A stretch of DNA of 30,674 nucleotides from CAZDGV01 sp964505195. Lineage in GTDB: Bacteria > Bacteroidota > Bacteroidia > Chitinophagales > Chitinophagaceae. Where the stretch lies: contig CAZDGV010000019.1 in assembly GCA_964505195.1 (NCBI GenBank), positions 1 through 30,674 of the forward strand, written 5' to 3'. A model generated the notes under the pieces. It searched no databases. It was not told where the DNA came from and was given only the letters and a program-made list of their open reading frames with translations. Position numbers and translations under genes: made by a program. Shown here piece after piece: positions 1-7,172 of this stretch (positions within the stretch are counted from its first letter, which is position 1; every line of letters begins with the position of its first letter).

Positions 1-305
1 TGTGCGTGTCTACCAGTTGAAGCATGCGGCAAGGTAAAGTTTTTTTTCGCAGGCAACACAGCAACCGACCCTCTGGATGTCATAGCCGGCTCATGATCTT
101 TCTTTCATTGGGTTTGTCGGCATAGGCCCTCGAAACCATACCCGCCGCAGGCTGAGAGAGAGGGTTTAATTTTTTTTAAAAATTCATTTGGCAAGCACTT
201 GCATTTTTAAAAATCGCATTATAACTTTATACCAGTTTTCATAGGGTACGGATTAAAAACGGGCCAGGGTTTCTACCCAGGCCCTTTGTTTTTGTACAAA
301 AATCA
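1..305. other. Non-coding region, possibly containing a structured RNA
   Basis: No credible coding frame is seen. The left part is less AT-rich than the right. CCCTCT (about 71-76) can pair with AGAGGG (about 160-165), and inside it GCCGGC (about 88-93) can pair with GTCGGC (about 118-123) using one G-U pair. The outer stem is followed on the plus strand by a T-rich run, as at the 3' end of an intrinsically terminated RNA. I could not match it to tmRNA, RNase P, SRP, TPP or cobalamin elements by their conserved motifs. The right part (166-260) is AT-rich and holds a short element TGGCAAGCACTTGCA at 189-203. The terminator at 261-293 closes the region. Confidence 0.3.
261..293. terminator. Bidirectional intrinsic terminator after the deacetylase gene
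   Basis: A 10-base stem (261-270 with 275-284) has one A-A mismatch and a TTCT loop. It is followed on the plus strand by TTTGTTTTT and on the minus strand by GTTTTTAA. It lies just beyond the stop codon of the minus-strand deacetylase gene, so it most likely ends that transcript. It could also end a plus-strand transcript from the non-coding region. Confidence 0.75.
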
Positions 306-932
306 TTACTGAATCGCTTCAAAGCGATACCCTTTTTCAGAAAAATAGGATAGGGTTTGCTTGAGGGCGAACTCCATGTGCGGAAACGCTTTTTCACTAT
401 CGTGAAAAACAATCACTGAGCCGTTCTTTGCATGGCGTTGCACATGCTGAAAACATTTTTCGGGAGAAATTGCTGTATCAAAATCTGCACTGAGCACATC
501 CCAAAGGATCAAACGGTATGGCCTTGGCGCTTTGCGCAACAAATGTGCCTGAAAGGGTCGTATGCGCCCATAAGGCGGACGAAATAAATCGGAATCAATC
601 CACTGCGATGCCTTACGGATATCTTCCATATATGTTTTTGTGTCGGTCTTCCATCCGTTCAAATGAGTGAAACTGTGGTTACCCACCCGATGCCCTTCAT
701 CCAATATGCGACGGTAGGTTTCAGGATGCGCCTGCACGTTTTTGCCGATGCAAAAAAAGGTGGCTTTTGCATTATATTCCTTCAGTTTGTCCAACACCCC
801 GTGGGTGATGGTAGGATGCGGACCATCATCGAAGGTTAGGAATAAAGTTTTACCTGCCTTGGGATAATTCCATTCGGCTTTTGCCGGATAGCAAAGTCGG
901 AACCACCAGGGCGAGGTAACCAGATATTTCAT
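306..932 (-). CDS. Polysaccharide deacetylase family protein (NodB domain, CE4)
   Basis: A 208-residue protein covering one NodB homology domain. All five family motifs are present: TFDDGP with D35 and D36 (catalytic base and metal ligand), H86 and H90 of the HSxxH motif (metal ligands), RPPYG at 118-122, W144-D145 of motif 4, and FHD with H177 (general acid). CE4 enzymes are metal-dependent and remove acetyl groups from N-acetylated sugars such as chitin oligomers or peptidoglycan; the substrate here cannot be read from sequence. There is no clear signal peptide, only a short aromatic N-terminus, and at this length it is a minimal single-domain member. It is a lone gene, divergent from gltX across 63 bases, with a terminator directly downstream. 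Family is secure, substrate unknown. Confidence 0.9.
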   Translation of the reverse strand: MKYLVTSPWWFRLCYPAKAEWNYPKAGKTLFLTFDDGPHPTITHGVLDKLKEYNAKATFFCIGKNVQAHPETYRRILDEGHRVGNHSFTHLNGWKTDTKTYMEDIRKASQWIDSDLFRPPYGRIRPFQAHLLRKAPRPYRLILWDVLSADFDTAISPEKCFQHVQRHAKNGSVIVFHDSEKAFPHMEFALKQTLSYFSEKGYRFEAIQ

Positions 933-983
933 GCGACCAATTTACATCAATCGCGGCGAAGCCCACAAGTTGCCGTTCTAGGT

Positions 984-991
984 TATCTTTG
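984..991 (+). promoter_or_regulatory. Bacteroidota -7 box for gltX
   Basis: TATCTTTG fits the Bacteroidota -7 consensus TAnnTTTG. Only four bases separate it from the ATG at 996, so the transcript would begin at or next to the start codon. I do not see a TTTG -33 box at the usual 19-21 base spacing. Confidence 0.55.
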
Positions 992-995
992 CAGC

Positions 996-2671
996 ATGAG
1001 TATTCGTGTTCGTTTTGCGCCCAGTCCCACCGGCGGGCTGCACCTGGGAGGTGTGAGAACGGTGTTGTTCAATTATCTTTTTGCCAAACATCATGGCGGG
1101 AAATTTATTCTGCGCATAGAAGATACCGACCAGAAACGCTATGTGCCTGGTGCGGAGGAATATATTTACGAATGTTTGAAATGGGCCGGACTGGAGCCCG
1201 ATGAAAGTCCGATACACGGTGGTGATTATGGTCCGTATCGCCAAAGTGAGCGCAAGTCGATGTACCACGGCTATGCCGAGCAGCTGGTGAAAGACGGATA
1301 CGCTTATTATGCTTTTGATACACCCGCGGAATTGGAAAAAATGCGCACGGATTATCGTACCGAAGAAAATCCCAATCCGCAATACGATCATCGCATACGC
1401 AAGAAAATGCGCAACAGCATCAGCTTAACCGATGCAGAAGTGCAGTCGTTGCTGCAGTCTAATACACCTTATGTAATCCGCATTAAAATGCCGGAAAATG
1501 AAGTGCTGCAATGCGATGATCTGATACGCGGTGAAATTCGTTTTGAAACCGGACTGGTGGATGATAAAGTTTTGCTGAAAGCCGATGGTATGCCTACTTA
1601 TCATTTGGCGGTGGTAGTAGATGATTATCTCATGAAAATTACCCATGCTTTTCGCGGGGAGGAATGGTTGCCCAGTGCGCCGGTGCATATTTTACTATGG
1701 AAGTATCTTTTTGGCTGGGAGGCCATGCCCAAATGGGCCCATCTGCCGCTGATTCTTGGTCCGAACGGAAAACTAAGCAAGCGTGATGGTGCGAAATATG
1801 GCTTTCCCGTTTTTGCTATGAACTGGACCGATCCGCAAAGCGGCGAACTTACCGAAGGATTTCGCGAGAAAGGTTTTCTGCCCTCGGCATTTGTGAATAT
1901 GCTTGCGATGCTGGGCTGGAACGACGGCACCGAGCAGGAGTTGTTTACGATGGAAGAGCTGATCGAAAAGTTTTCCATTGAACGCATTCATAATGGCGGT
2001 GCTCGCTTCGATTATGAAAAAGCAAAATGGTTCAACCAGGAATGGATCAAACGCCAGCCTGATGAAATGCTGGCAGATCAGCTTACAAACATGCTTGCAC
2101 AAAAAAATCTGAATGCAAGTCCGGCCTACGTGCTGCGCGTAGTGCAGCTGGTAAAAGAACGCTGTGTNNNNNNNNNNNNNNNNNNNNNNNNNNNNNNNNN
2201 NNNNNNNNNNNNNNNNNNNNNNNNNNNNNNNNNNNNNNNNNNNNNNNNNNNNNNNNNNNNNNNNNNNATGCAAGTCCGGCCTACGTGCTGCGCGTAGTGC
2301 AGCTGGTAAAAGAACGCTGTGTGTTGCTGAATGATTTATGGGAGCAGAGTCGGTTTTTCTTTGAAGCCCCGGCCCAGATTGATATTGCTGCGATCAGTGC
2401 AAAATGGAATGCAGATAAGCATGCTTTCTTTCAAGTATGGATGACAAGAATAAGCAGCTTGGATGATTGGTATCCCGGAGCATTGGAGGAAAGTTTCAAA
2501 GCTGTTGCTGCTGAAAAGAATATCAAGCCCGGCGAGTTGCAGTTGCCTTTGCGTATTATGCTGGTAGGTGGAAAATTCGGTCCTGCTGTTTTTGAAATTG
2601 CCGGACTCATCGGCGCTTCCGAAACCATTGCGCGTATTGAGTCGGCGCTCGGTAAATTGGCATCAGCCTAA
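996..2671 (+). CDS. gltX: Glutamate-tRNA ligase, interrupted by an assembly gap
   Basis: A class I aminoacyl-tRNA synthetase that charges tRNA-Glu with glutamate. The N-terminal part has the HIGH-type motif (PSPTGGLHLGG, H16) and the KMSKS-type loop as KLSKR at residues 259-263; the C-terminal part is the helical anticodon-binding region ending near 2671. The reading frame is broken by 100 Ns at 2168-2267. The 55 bases before the gap are repeated exactly after it. Removing the Ns and one copy joins 996-2167 to 2323-2671, which is 1521 bases, in frame, encoding 506 residues, a normal length for the family. The gene is therefore probably intact in the organism. Its 3' end overlaps the convergent aldo/keto reductase gene by 9 bases. 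Confidence 0.95.
2113..2167 (+). repeat. 55-bp duplicated contig end, left copy
   Basis: These 55 bases of gltX coding sequence recur exactly at 2268-2322, directly on the other side of the run of Ns. This is the pattern left when two overlapping contigs are scaffolded with a fixed-size gap instead of merged. Confidence 0.95.
2168..2267. other. 100-N assembly gap
   Basis: Exactly 100 undetermined bases, the conventional placeholder for a gap of unknown size. The exact 55-bp repeat on both sides, and the restored gltX frame when it is collapsed, indicate that no sequence is actually missing. Confidence 0.97.
2268..2322 (+). repeat. 55-bp duplicated contig end, right copy
   Basis: Exact second copy of 2113-2167, beginning at the first base after the gap. 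Taken with the left copy it marks an unmerged contig overlap rather than a biological repeat. Confidence 0.95.
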
Positions 2672-3652
2672 TAGCTGAATCTCTTTCATGAGCGCTTCCA
2701 TCGCAGCACCGTTTTCTTCTTCAATGAATTGCAGGTCTTCTTCTTCTAATTTGAATAATCCTGCAGTATTCGCTTCTACATGCTCCTTGGTGCGAATGCC
2801 CGGAATAACAGTACTTACCGCATCATGGCTTAGGATATAACTCAATGCCAGCGCAGCTCTGCTGCAGCTATATTTTTCGCATAGCTTCCAAACAGCACTT
2901 AAATCATGCTCAGTTCGATCGATGATGGCAGGAGTTAGTCGGCCTTTGCGGTGATCGTTTTTGGGAAATTCGGTTTGCGTAGAAAATTTTCCGGTAAGCA
3001 AGCCAAATTGCAGCGGCATTCTTGCAATTACGCCATAACCTTTTTCCTGCATACTTGAAAGCAAGGGTAGTGCACGCTGATTGATCATGTTGAGCACTAG
3101 CTGAAAACCACTTCCCAGTTTTGCATCCATCAAAAATGTTGCTTCAGGGAAGGGGTCAAAAGTGTTGAGCGACAAACCCCAGTAGCGAATTTTGCCCTCT
3201 GATTGTAGCTGTTGCATGGCCTCGATGCATTCACCGTTTTGAAGGTGTTGCAAACGCGCTGTATGCAGTTGAAGATAGTCGATCGTATCGCGCTTAAGAC
3301 GCTGCAAACTTTTTTCGCAGGCTTCAATTAAATATGCTTTGGAATAATCAGTAGTAAACTGTTCGTTGCGGGCAACATTGCCGCATTTGGTGGCAATCAC
3401 CACATCGCTTCTGTTACCCAGTACTTCGCCAATCAGTTTTTCCGAATGCCCCAGTCCGTAAATATCTGCGGTATCAAAAAAATTAATCCCTGCATCCATT
3501 GCAGCATGAATGGCTATGCGGGAGCTTTCATCGTCGGCATCGCCCCAACCAATGGCGGTACTCCCCACCATAGCGCCGCCTCCAATGGCCCAGGCGCCAA
3601 AACCAATTTCGCTTACCCTTAAACTTGTATTGCCAAAGTTTCGTTGGTTCAT
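2663..3652 (-). CDS. Aldo/keto reductase family oxidoreductase
   Basis: A 329-residue TIM-barrel enzyme of the NAD(P)H-dependent aldo/keto reductase superfamily. The catalytic tetrad is visible: D60 and Y65 in FFDTADIYGLG, K89 in ATKCG, and H130 in YLQLH. The start ATG gives the usual N-terminal strand (RNFGNTSLRVSEIGFGAWAIGGG). It most resembles the large group of uncharacterised bacterial members that reduce sugar-type or small aldehydes; the substrate is not predictable. It is convergent with gltX (9-base overlap) and divergent from the B12-binding domain gene. A 13-base palindrome, CTGTAATTTACAG at 3654-3666, lies immediately before its start codon. Confidence 0.92.
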   Translation of the reverse strand: MNQRNFGNTSLRVSEIGFGAWAIGGGAMVGSTAIGWGDADDESSRIAIHAAMDAGINFFDTADIYGLGHSEKLIGEVLGNRSDVVIATKCGNVARNEQFTTDYSKAYLIEACEKSLQRLKRDTIDYLQLHTARLQHLQNGECIEAMQQLQSEGKIRYWGLSLNTFDPFPEATFLMDAKLGSGFQLVLNMINQRALPLLSSMQEKGYGVIARMPLQFGLLTGKFSTQTEFPKNDHRKGRLTPAIIDRTEHDLSAVWKLCEKYSCSRAALALSYILSHDAVSTVIPGIRTKEHVEANTAGLFKLEEEDLQFIEEENGAAMEALMKEIQLLG

Positions 3653-3653
3653 A

Positions 3654-3666
3654 CTGTAATTTACAG
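3654..3666. promoter_or_regulatory. 13-base palindrome before the aldo/keto reductase start
   Basis: CTGTAA-T-TTACAG is a perfect inverted repeat beginning two bases upstream of the minus-strand start codon, and TTGCGCAA at 3673-3680 is a second palindrome in the same divergent spacer. A repressor site is possible, but nothing in the window names a regulator. Confidence 0.25.
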
Positions 3667-3687
3667 AAACGCTTGCGCAAACTAATG

Positions 3688-3695
3688 TATTTTTG
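3688..3695 (+). promoter_or_regulatory. Bacteroidota -7 box for the B12-binding domain gene
   Basis: TATTTTTG fits TAnnTTTG and ends 20 bases before the ATG at 3716. No -33 TTTG is seen at standard spacing. Confidence 0.5.
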
Positions 3696-3715
3696 AGGCC
3701 TTATTGCGATGCCTT

Positions 3716-4138
3716 ATGTCAGCAAATAAAAACAGTAGGCCTATACGGGTATTGGTAGCCAAAGTAGGGCTAGATGGCCACGACCGTGGTGCTAAAATCA
3801 TTGCCACTGCCCTCCGCGATGCAGGCATGGAAGTGATTTATACCGGTTTGCGTCAAACGCCTGAAATGGTGGTAAACGCTGCCTTGCAGGAAGATGTGGA
3901 TGCCATCGGTATCAGCATTTTATCGGGCGCCCATATGACGGTATTCCCCAAAGTGATGGACCTGATGAAAGCCAAGGGCATGAACGATGTATTGCTCACG
4001 GGTGGAGGCATTATTCCCGAAGCAGATATGCAGCAGCTTACCGATATGGGCGTAGGCAGGTTATTTCATCCGGGCACACCCACGCGAGAAATTGCAGCTT
4101 ATATAGAAGATTGGGTTAAAAATCATCGCGACTTTTAA
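3716..4138 (+). CDS. Cobalamin-binding domain protein (methylmalonyl-CoA mutase C-terminal domain type)
   Basis: A 140-residue stand-alone B12-binding domain. It carries the base-off/His-on signature: DxHxxG as D20, H22, G25; SxL as S67 and L69; and GGG at 96-98. The motif GLDGHDRGAK is typical of the C-terminal domain or small subunit of methylmalonyl-CoA mutase and related acyl-CoA mutases, which interconvert methylmalonyl-CoA and succinyl-CoA. The catalytic TIM-barrel subunit is not in this window. I prefer ATG 3716 over an upstream TTG at 3704 because it is a standard codon and lies 20 bases after a -7 box. A crotonase gene follows after 37 bases, and methylmalonyl-CoA epimerase is encoded 15 kb away. 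Which acyl-CoA mutase it serves is uncertain. Confidence 0.88.
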   Translation: MSANKNSRPIRVLVAKVGLDGHDRGAKIIATALRDAGMEVIYTGLRQTPEMVVNAALQEDVDAIGISILSGAHMTVFPKVMDLMKAKGMNDVLLTGGGIIPEADMQQLTDMGVGRLFHPGTPTREIAAYIEDWVKNHRDF

Positions 4139-4175
4139 TGTAATCGCTTTTTTCTTTTTTAATAATAGAATTGCT

Positions 4176-4952
4176 ATGTCATATCAAACCATTCTCACTT
4201 CACTAGAAGACGGAATTTTTACCATTACCATTCATCGTCCCGATAAACTGAACGCACTTAATAAAACCGTCATGCAGGAAATTGATGCGGCAATGGATGA
4301 AGTGTATTCCAATGCAGCTATCAAGGCCGTACTGTTTACGGGTAGCGGTGAAAAATCATTTGTTGCGGGTGCTGATATTTCAGAATTCCTAAATCTCGGC
4401 CGAGAAGAAGGGATGCTGCTTGCACAACGCGGTCACGATATTTTCAATAAAATAGAGCAGTGCCCCAAGCCCATAGTAGCAGCAGTAAACGGCTTTGCAC
4501 TGGGTGGTGGTTGTGAACTGGCAATGAGTTGTCATTTCCGACTGGCATCTGCCAATGCACGTTTTGGTCAGCCCGAAGTGAACCTAGGTTTGATTCCGGG
4601 CTACGGTGGCACGCAGCGATTGGTGCAGTTAATCGGAAAGGGTAAGGCGATGGAGTTGCTAATGAGTGCCGCAATGATTGACGCGCAGGAAGCATTGCGC
4701 TTGGGGCTGGTAAACTATGTTACGACCGCTGAAGAACTGCTTCCGCAAACAAAACAGCTTTTGCAAACCATTCTTAGCAAAGGTCCGCATGCGATTGCCA
4801 AAGTAATACAATCTGTGAATGCCTATTATCAGGAAGGGGAGGATGGCTTTGCATCTGAAGTAAAAAATTTTGGTGCTTGCTTTGGTACCGATGAAATGAA
4901 AGAGGGGGTTGCTGCATTTCTAGAAAAACGAAAGCCATCTTTTCAAGGTTAA
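4176..4952 (+). CDS. Enoyl-CoA hydratase/isomerase family protein (crotonase)
   Basis: A 258-residue crotonase-fold enzyme that most likely hydrates a trans-2-enoyl-CoA to the 3-hydroxyacyl-CoA. The oxyanion-hole segments AGADI (64-68) and ALGGGCE (108-114) are present. Both glutamates of classical hydratases are there: E114 in GGGCELAM and E134 in QPEVNLGLIPGYGGTQRL. This supports a true hydratase rather than an isomerase-only member. Length is normal. It follows the B12-binding domain gene and is followed after four bases by a secreted hypothetical protein, suggesting shared transcription. It could act in fatty-acid or branched-chain amino-acid breakdown feeding propionyl-CoA; chain-length preference cannot be read. 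Confidence 0.93.
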   Translation: MSYQTILTSLEDGIFTITIHRPDKLNALNKTVMQEIDAAMDEVYSNAAIKAVLFTGSGEKSFVAGADISEFLNLGREEGMLLAQRGHDIFNKIEQCPKPIVAAVNGFALGGGCELAMSCHFRLASANARFGQPEVNLGLIPGYGGTQRLVQLIGKGKAMELLMSAAMIDAQEALRLGLVNYVTTAEELLPQTKQLLQTILSKGPHAIAKVIQSVNAYYQEGEDGFASEVKNFGACFGTDEMKEGVAAFLEKRKPSFQG

Positions 4953-4956
4953 TCTG

Positions 4957-5658
4957 ATGAATAAAATAACACGATACGCACTTGGCTTTTTGTTTTTGCT
5001 TCTTGTTCAGGCTTCGTATGGTCAAACAATTCAAAATTTTACTATTCAGCCCGGTGAAAATGCACTTTCCGTGATTCCGCCTGCTGAACGAATGGCTTTT
5101 CCGGTATTTCAGCGAGGCACGATCTTTTTTAACAACGGCAGCAAATCAGGCGCTTTATTGAACTATTCATATTTCACCCAGGAACTTCTTTTTATCAATG
5201 CCGGTGGCGATACACTTGCATTGTCAAATGCCAAAGAGGTAAAGATGGTACAAGCACCCGGTGCTCAGCTCTTTCAAGCGGGAGGGCGCTTTGTAAAAAA
5301 AGATACTGCCGTGGGTAATTATACCTTGGCGATAGGCTATGCTTTTTCTACCGCCGATCGACGTAAAGTGGGCGCTTTTGGCACTACTACTGATGGGGGT
5401 ACGGATAGTTTTATCGCACTGGATGCAGCCAATATCAGCATTGTCGATATGACATCTCAGGTACAGCTGATATTATCGCGCAAGCCGTATTACTTTATCG
5501 GGGATGCTGCACTCAATTTTGTGGCCGCAGCTAAAAAACCCATTCTCTCTCTTTTTCCCGGTAGGCAGGCAGCAATCAATCGCTATATTCAGGAAAAACA
5601 AGTGAATTTTTCTTCGCGGGAAGATTTGGTCGCTCTTTTGCAATATCTGCAGCAGTAG
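4957..5658 (+). CDS. Secreted hypothetical protein
   Basis: A 233-residue protein that I do not recognise as a named family. It begins with a clear signal peptide (basic NKITR, hydrophobic core at about 8-17, cleavage likely after SYGQ), so it is exported to the periplasm or surface. The mature part starts with strand-rich sequence containing FNNGSKSGALLNYSYF and a segment reading LSNAKEVKMV, which resembles the small periplasmic proteins common in Bacteroidota that describe a value and its change. No transmembrane segment, lipobox or sorting domain is seen. It starts four bases after the crotonase stop codon, so it is probably cotranscribed, although a metabolic link with a cytoplasmic enzyme is not obvious. 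Confidence 0.8.
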   Translation: MNKITRYALGFLFLLLVQASYGQTIQNFTIQPGENALSVIPPAERMAFPVFQRGTIFFNNGSKSGALLNYSYFTQELLFINAGGDTLALSNAKEVKMVQAPGAQLFQAGGRFVKKDTAVGNYTLAIGYAFSTADRRKVGAFGTTTDGGTDSFIALDAANISIVDMTSQVQLILSRKPYYFIGDAALNFVAAAKKPILSLFPGRQAAINRYIQEKQVNFSSREDLVALLQYLQQ

Positions 5659-5668
5659 CGGACTTTAA

Positions 5669-5698
5669 TTTGCTGCAGACAATGAATGATTACCTTTG
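5669..5698 (+). promoter_or_regulatory. Bacteroidota promoter for fumC
   Basis: A -33 box TTTG (5669-5672) and a -7 box TACCTTTG (5691-5698) are separated by 18 bases, a close fit to the Bacteroidota pattern. The -7 box ends 29 bases before the ATG at 5728, and this rules out the in-frame upstream start at 5686. Confidence 0.75.
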
Positions 5699-5727
5699 CG
5701 GCGCAGTTTTATACTAAAATCATCCAT

Positions 5728-7125
5728 ATGAAATACAGAATTGAAAAAGACACAATGGGCGAAGTGCAGGTGCCTGCAGATGCCTATTATGGCGCACAAA
5801 CGCAGCGCAGCATCGACAATTTCAAGATTGCACAGGATATCAATCGGATGCCGCTGGAAATTATCCGTGCATTTGCCTATTTAAAAAAGGCAGCTGCTAT
5901 TACCAACTGTGAAGCCGGTGTACTGCCGAAGGACAAAAGCGATTTGATCGGAAAAGTATGTGATGAAATACTGGCAGGGAAGCTGGATAATTATTTTCCG
6001 CTGGTTGTTTGGCAAACCGGCAGTGGTACACAAAGCAATATGAATGTGAATGAAGTGATTGCGTATCGCGGACATGTACTGCAGGGCGGCGACCTAAACG
6101 ATAAAGAAAAATTCCTGCATCCAAATGATGATGTAAACAAATCACAGTCATCCAACGATACATTCCCCACTGCCATGCATATTGCTGCATATAAATTGCT
6201 GGTAGAAAAAACCATTCCGGGTATTGAACAGCTGCGCGATACTTTATTGGCGAAAAGCAAGCAGTTTATGCATGTGGTGAAAATAGGGCGTACGCATTTC
6301 ATGGATGCAACGCCTCTCACACTCGGGCAGGAATTCAGCGGTTATGTATCGCAGCTCAATCATGGTTTAAAAGCCATTCAAAACAGTCTTGCACACTTAA
6401 GCGAATTAGCTTTAGGTGGAACAGCTGTAGGAACAGGTATCAATACGCCCGAAGGTTATGCAGAAAATGTAGCCAAACATATTGCTGCGCTTACGGGCTT
6501 ACCTTTTGTTACGGCTGAAAACAAGTTTGAAGCACTCGCTGCGCATGATGCCATTGTAGAAGCACATGGCGCCCTCAAAACCATGGCAGTGAGTTTGATG
6601 AAGATTGCCAACGATATTCGCATGCTTTCCAGCGGTCCACGCAGCGGCATTGGTGAAATATTTATTCCCGATAATGAACCGGGATCATCTATCATGCCGG
6701 GCAAAGTAAATCCTACGCAGTGTGAAGCACTCACCATGATTGCGGCACAGGTATTAGGTAATGATGTTGCGATTAACATTGGTGGTGCTACGGGTCATTT
6801 TGAGCTGAATGTTTTTAAGCCGGTGATGATTTACAATTTCCTGCACAGTGCGCGACTCATTGCGGATGGTTGCGTAAGCTTCAATGAAAAATGTGCACTG
6901 GGTATTGAGCCCATCGAGGCGAATATTCAAAAACATGTTGAAAATTCGCTCATGCTGGTAACTGCGCTCAATACCAAAATCGGTTATTACAAAGCCGCTG
7001 AAATTGCGCAAAAAGCACATAAAGAAGGCACAACCTTAAAAGAGATGGCAGTTAAGCTGGGTTATGTAACACCCGAAGAATTTGATGCGTGGGTGGTACC
7101 CTCCGCTATGGTTGGTAAAATTTAA
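5728..7125 (+). CDS. fumC: Fumarate hydratase, class II
   Basis: A 465-residue homotetrameric, iron-independent fumarase that interconverts fumarate and L-malate in the TCA cycle. The superfamily signature GSSIMPGKVNP is at residues 319-329, with the catalytic loop serine at S320 or S321. Other conserved segments are TGSGTQSNMNVNEV, SSNDTFPTAMH and KIGRTHFMDATPL, the latter with the second active-site histidine region. These separate it from argininosuccinate lyase, adenylosuccinate lyase and aspartase. The ATG at 5728 is chosen because a good promoter sits inside the longer frame starting at 5686, and because MKYRIEKDTMGEV matches the family N-terminus. It is a single-gene unit with its own promoter and terminator. 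Confidence 0.97.
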   Translation: MKYRIEKDTMGEVQVPADAYYGAQTQRSIDNFKIAQDINRMPLEIIRAFAYLKKAAAITNCEAGVLPKDKSDLIGKVCDEILAGKLDNYFPLVVWQTGSGTQSNMNVNEVIAYRGHVLQGGDLNDKEKFLHPNDDVNKSQSSNDTFPTAMHIAAYKLLVEKTIPGIEQLRDTLLAKSKQFMHVVKIGRTHFMDATPLTLGQEFSGYVSQLNHGLKAIQNSLAHLSELALGGTAVGTGINTPEGYAENVAKHIAALTGLPFVTAENKFEALAAHDAIVEAHGALKTMAVSLMKIANDIRMLSSGPRSGIGEIFIPDNEPGSSIMPGKVNPTQCEALTMIAAQVLGNDVAINIGGATGHFELNVFKPVMIYNFLHSARLIADGCVSFNEKCALGIEPIEANIQKHVENSLMLVTALNTKIGYYKAAEIAQKAHKEGTTLKEMAVKLGYVTPEEFDAWVVPSAMVGKI

Positions 7126-7146
7126 TCTAAGGCGAATAATCTACTG

Positions 7147-7172
7147 AACCCCGACGCTGTTCGGGGTTTTTT
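7147..7172 (+). terminator. Intrinsic terminator of fumC
   Basis: An 8-base stem, AACCCCGA (7147-7154) with TCGGGGTT (7161-7168), is followed by an uninterrupted T run to 7172. The T run overlaps the stop codon of the convergent lipoprotein gene. There is no T run in the minus direction, so it should act for fumC only. Confidence 0.88.

Noticed and set aside
1..33. GGTAGACACGC on the minus strand, identical to the D-loop region of many tRNA-Leu genes
   Set aside because: The bases where the D stem and acceptor stem should be do not pair or match tRNA-Leu, and the rest of the gene would lie outside the window. Not enough for a tRNA call.
130..165. CAGCCTGCGGCGG on the minus strand, the same word as near the 3' end of E. 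coli 6S RNA
   Set aside because: The matching 5' strand of the closing stem is missing upstream, where the sequence is AT-rich, and the downstream sequence continues differently. Likely chance.
140..170. GGCTGAGA on the plus strand, recalling a TPP riboswitch
   Set aside because: None of the other conserved TPP elements follow, and no thiamine gene is downstream.
2113..2322. A biological 55-bp direct repeat in gltX
   Set aside because: The copies abut a 100-N gap exactly, and collapsing them restores a normal gene, so this is a scaffolding artefact.
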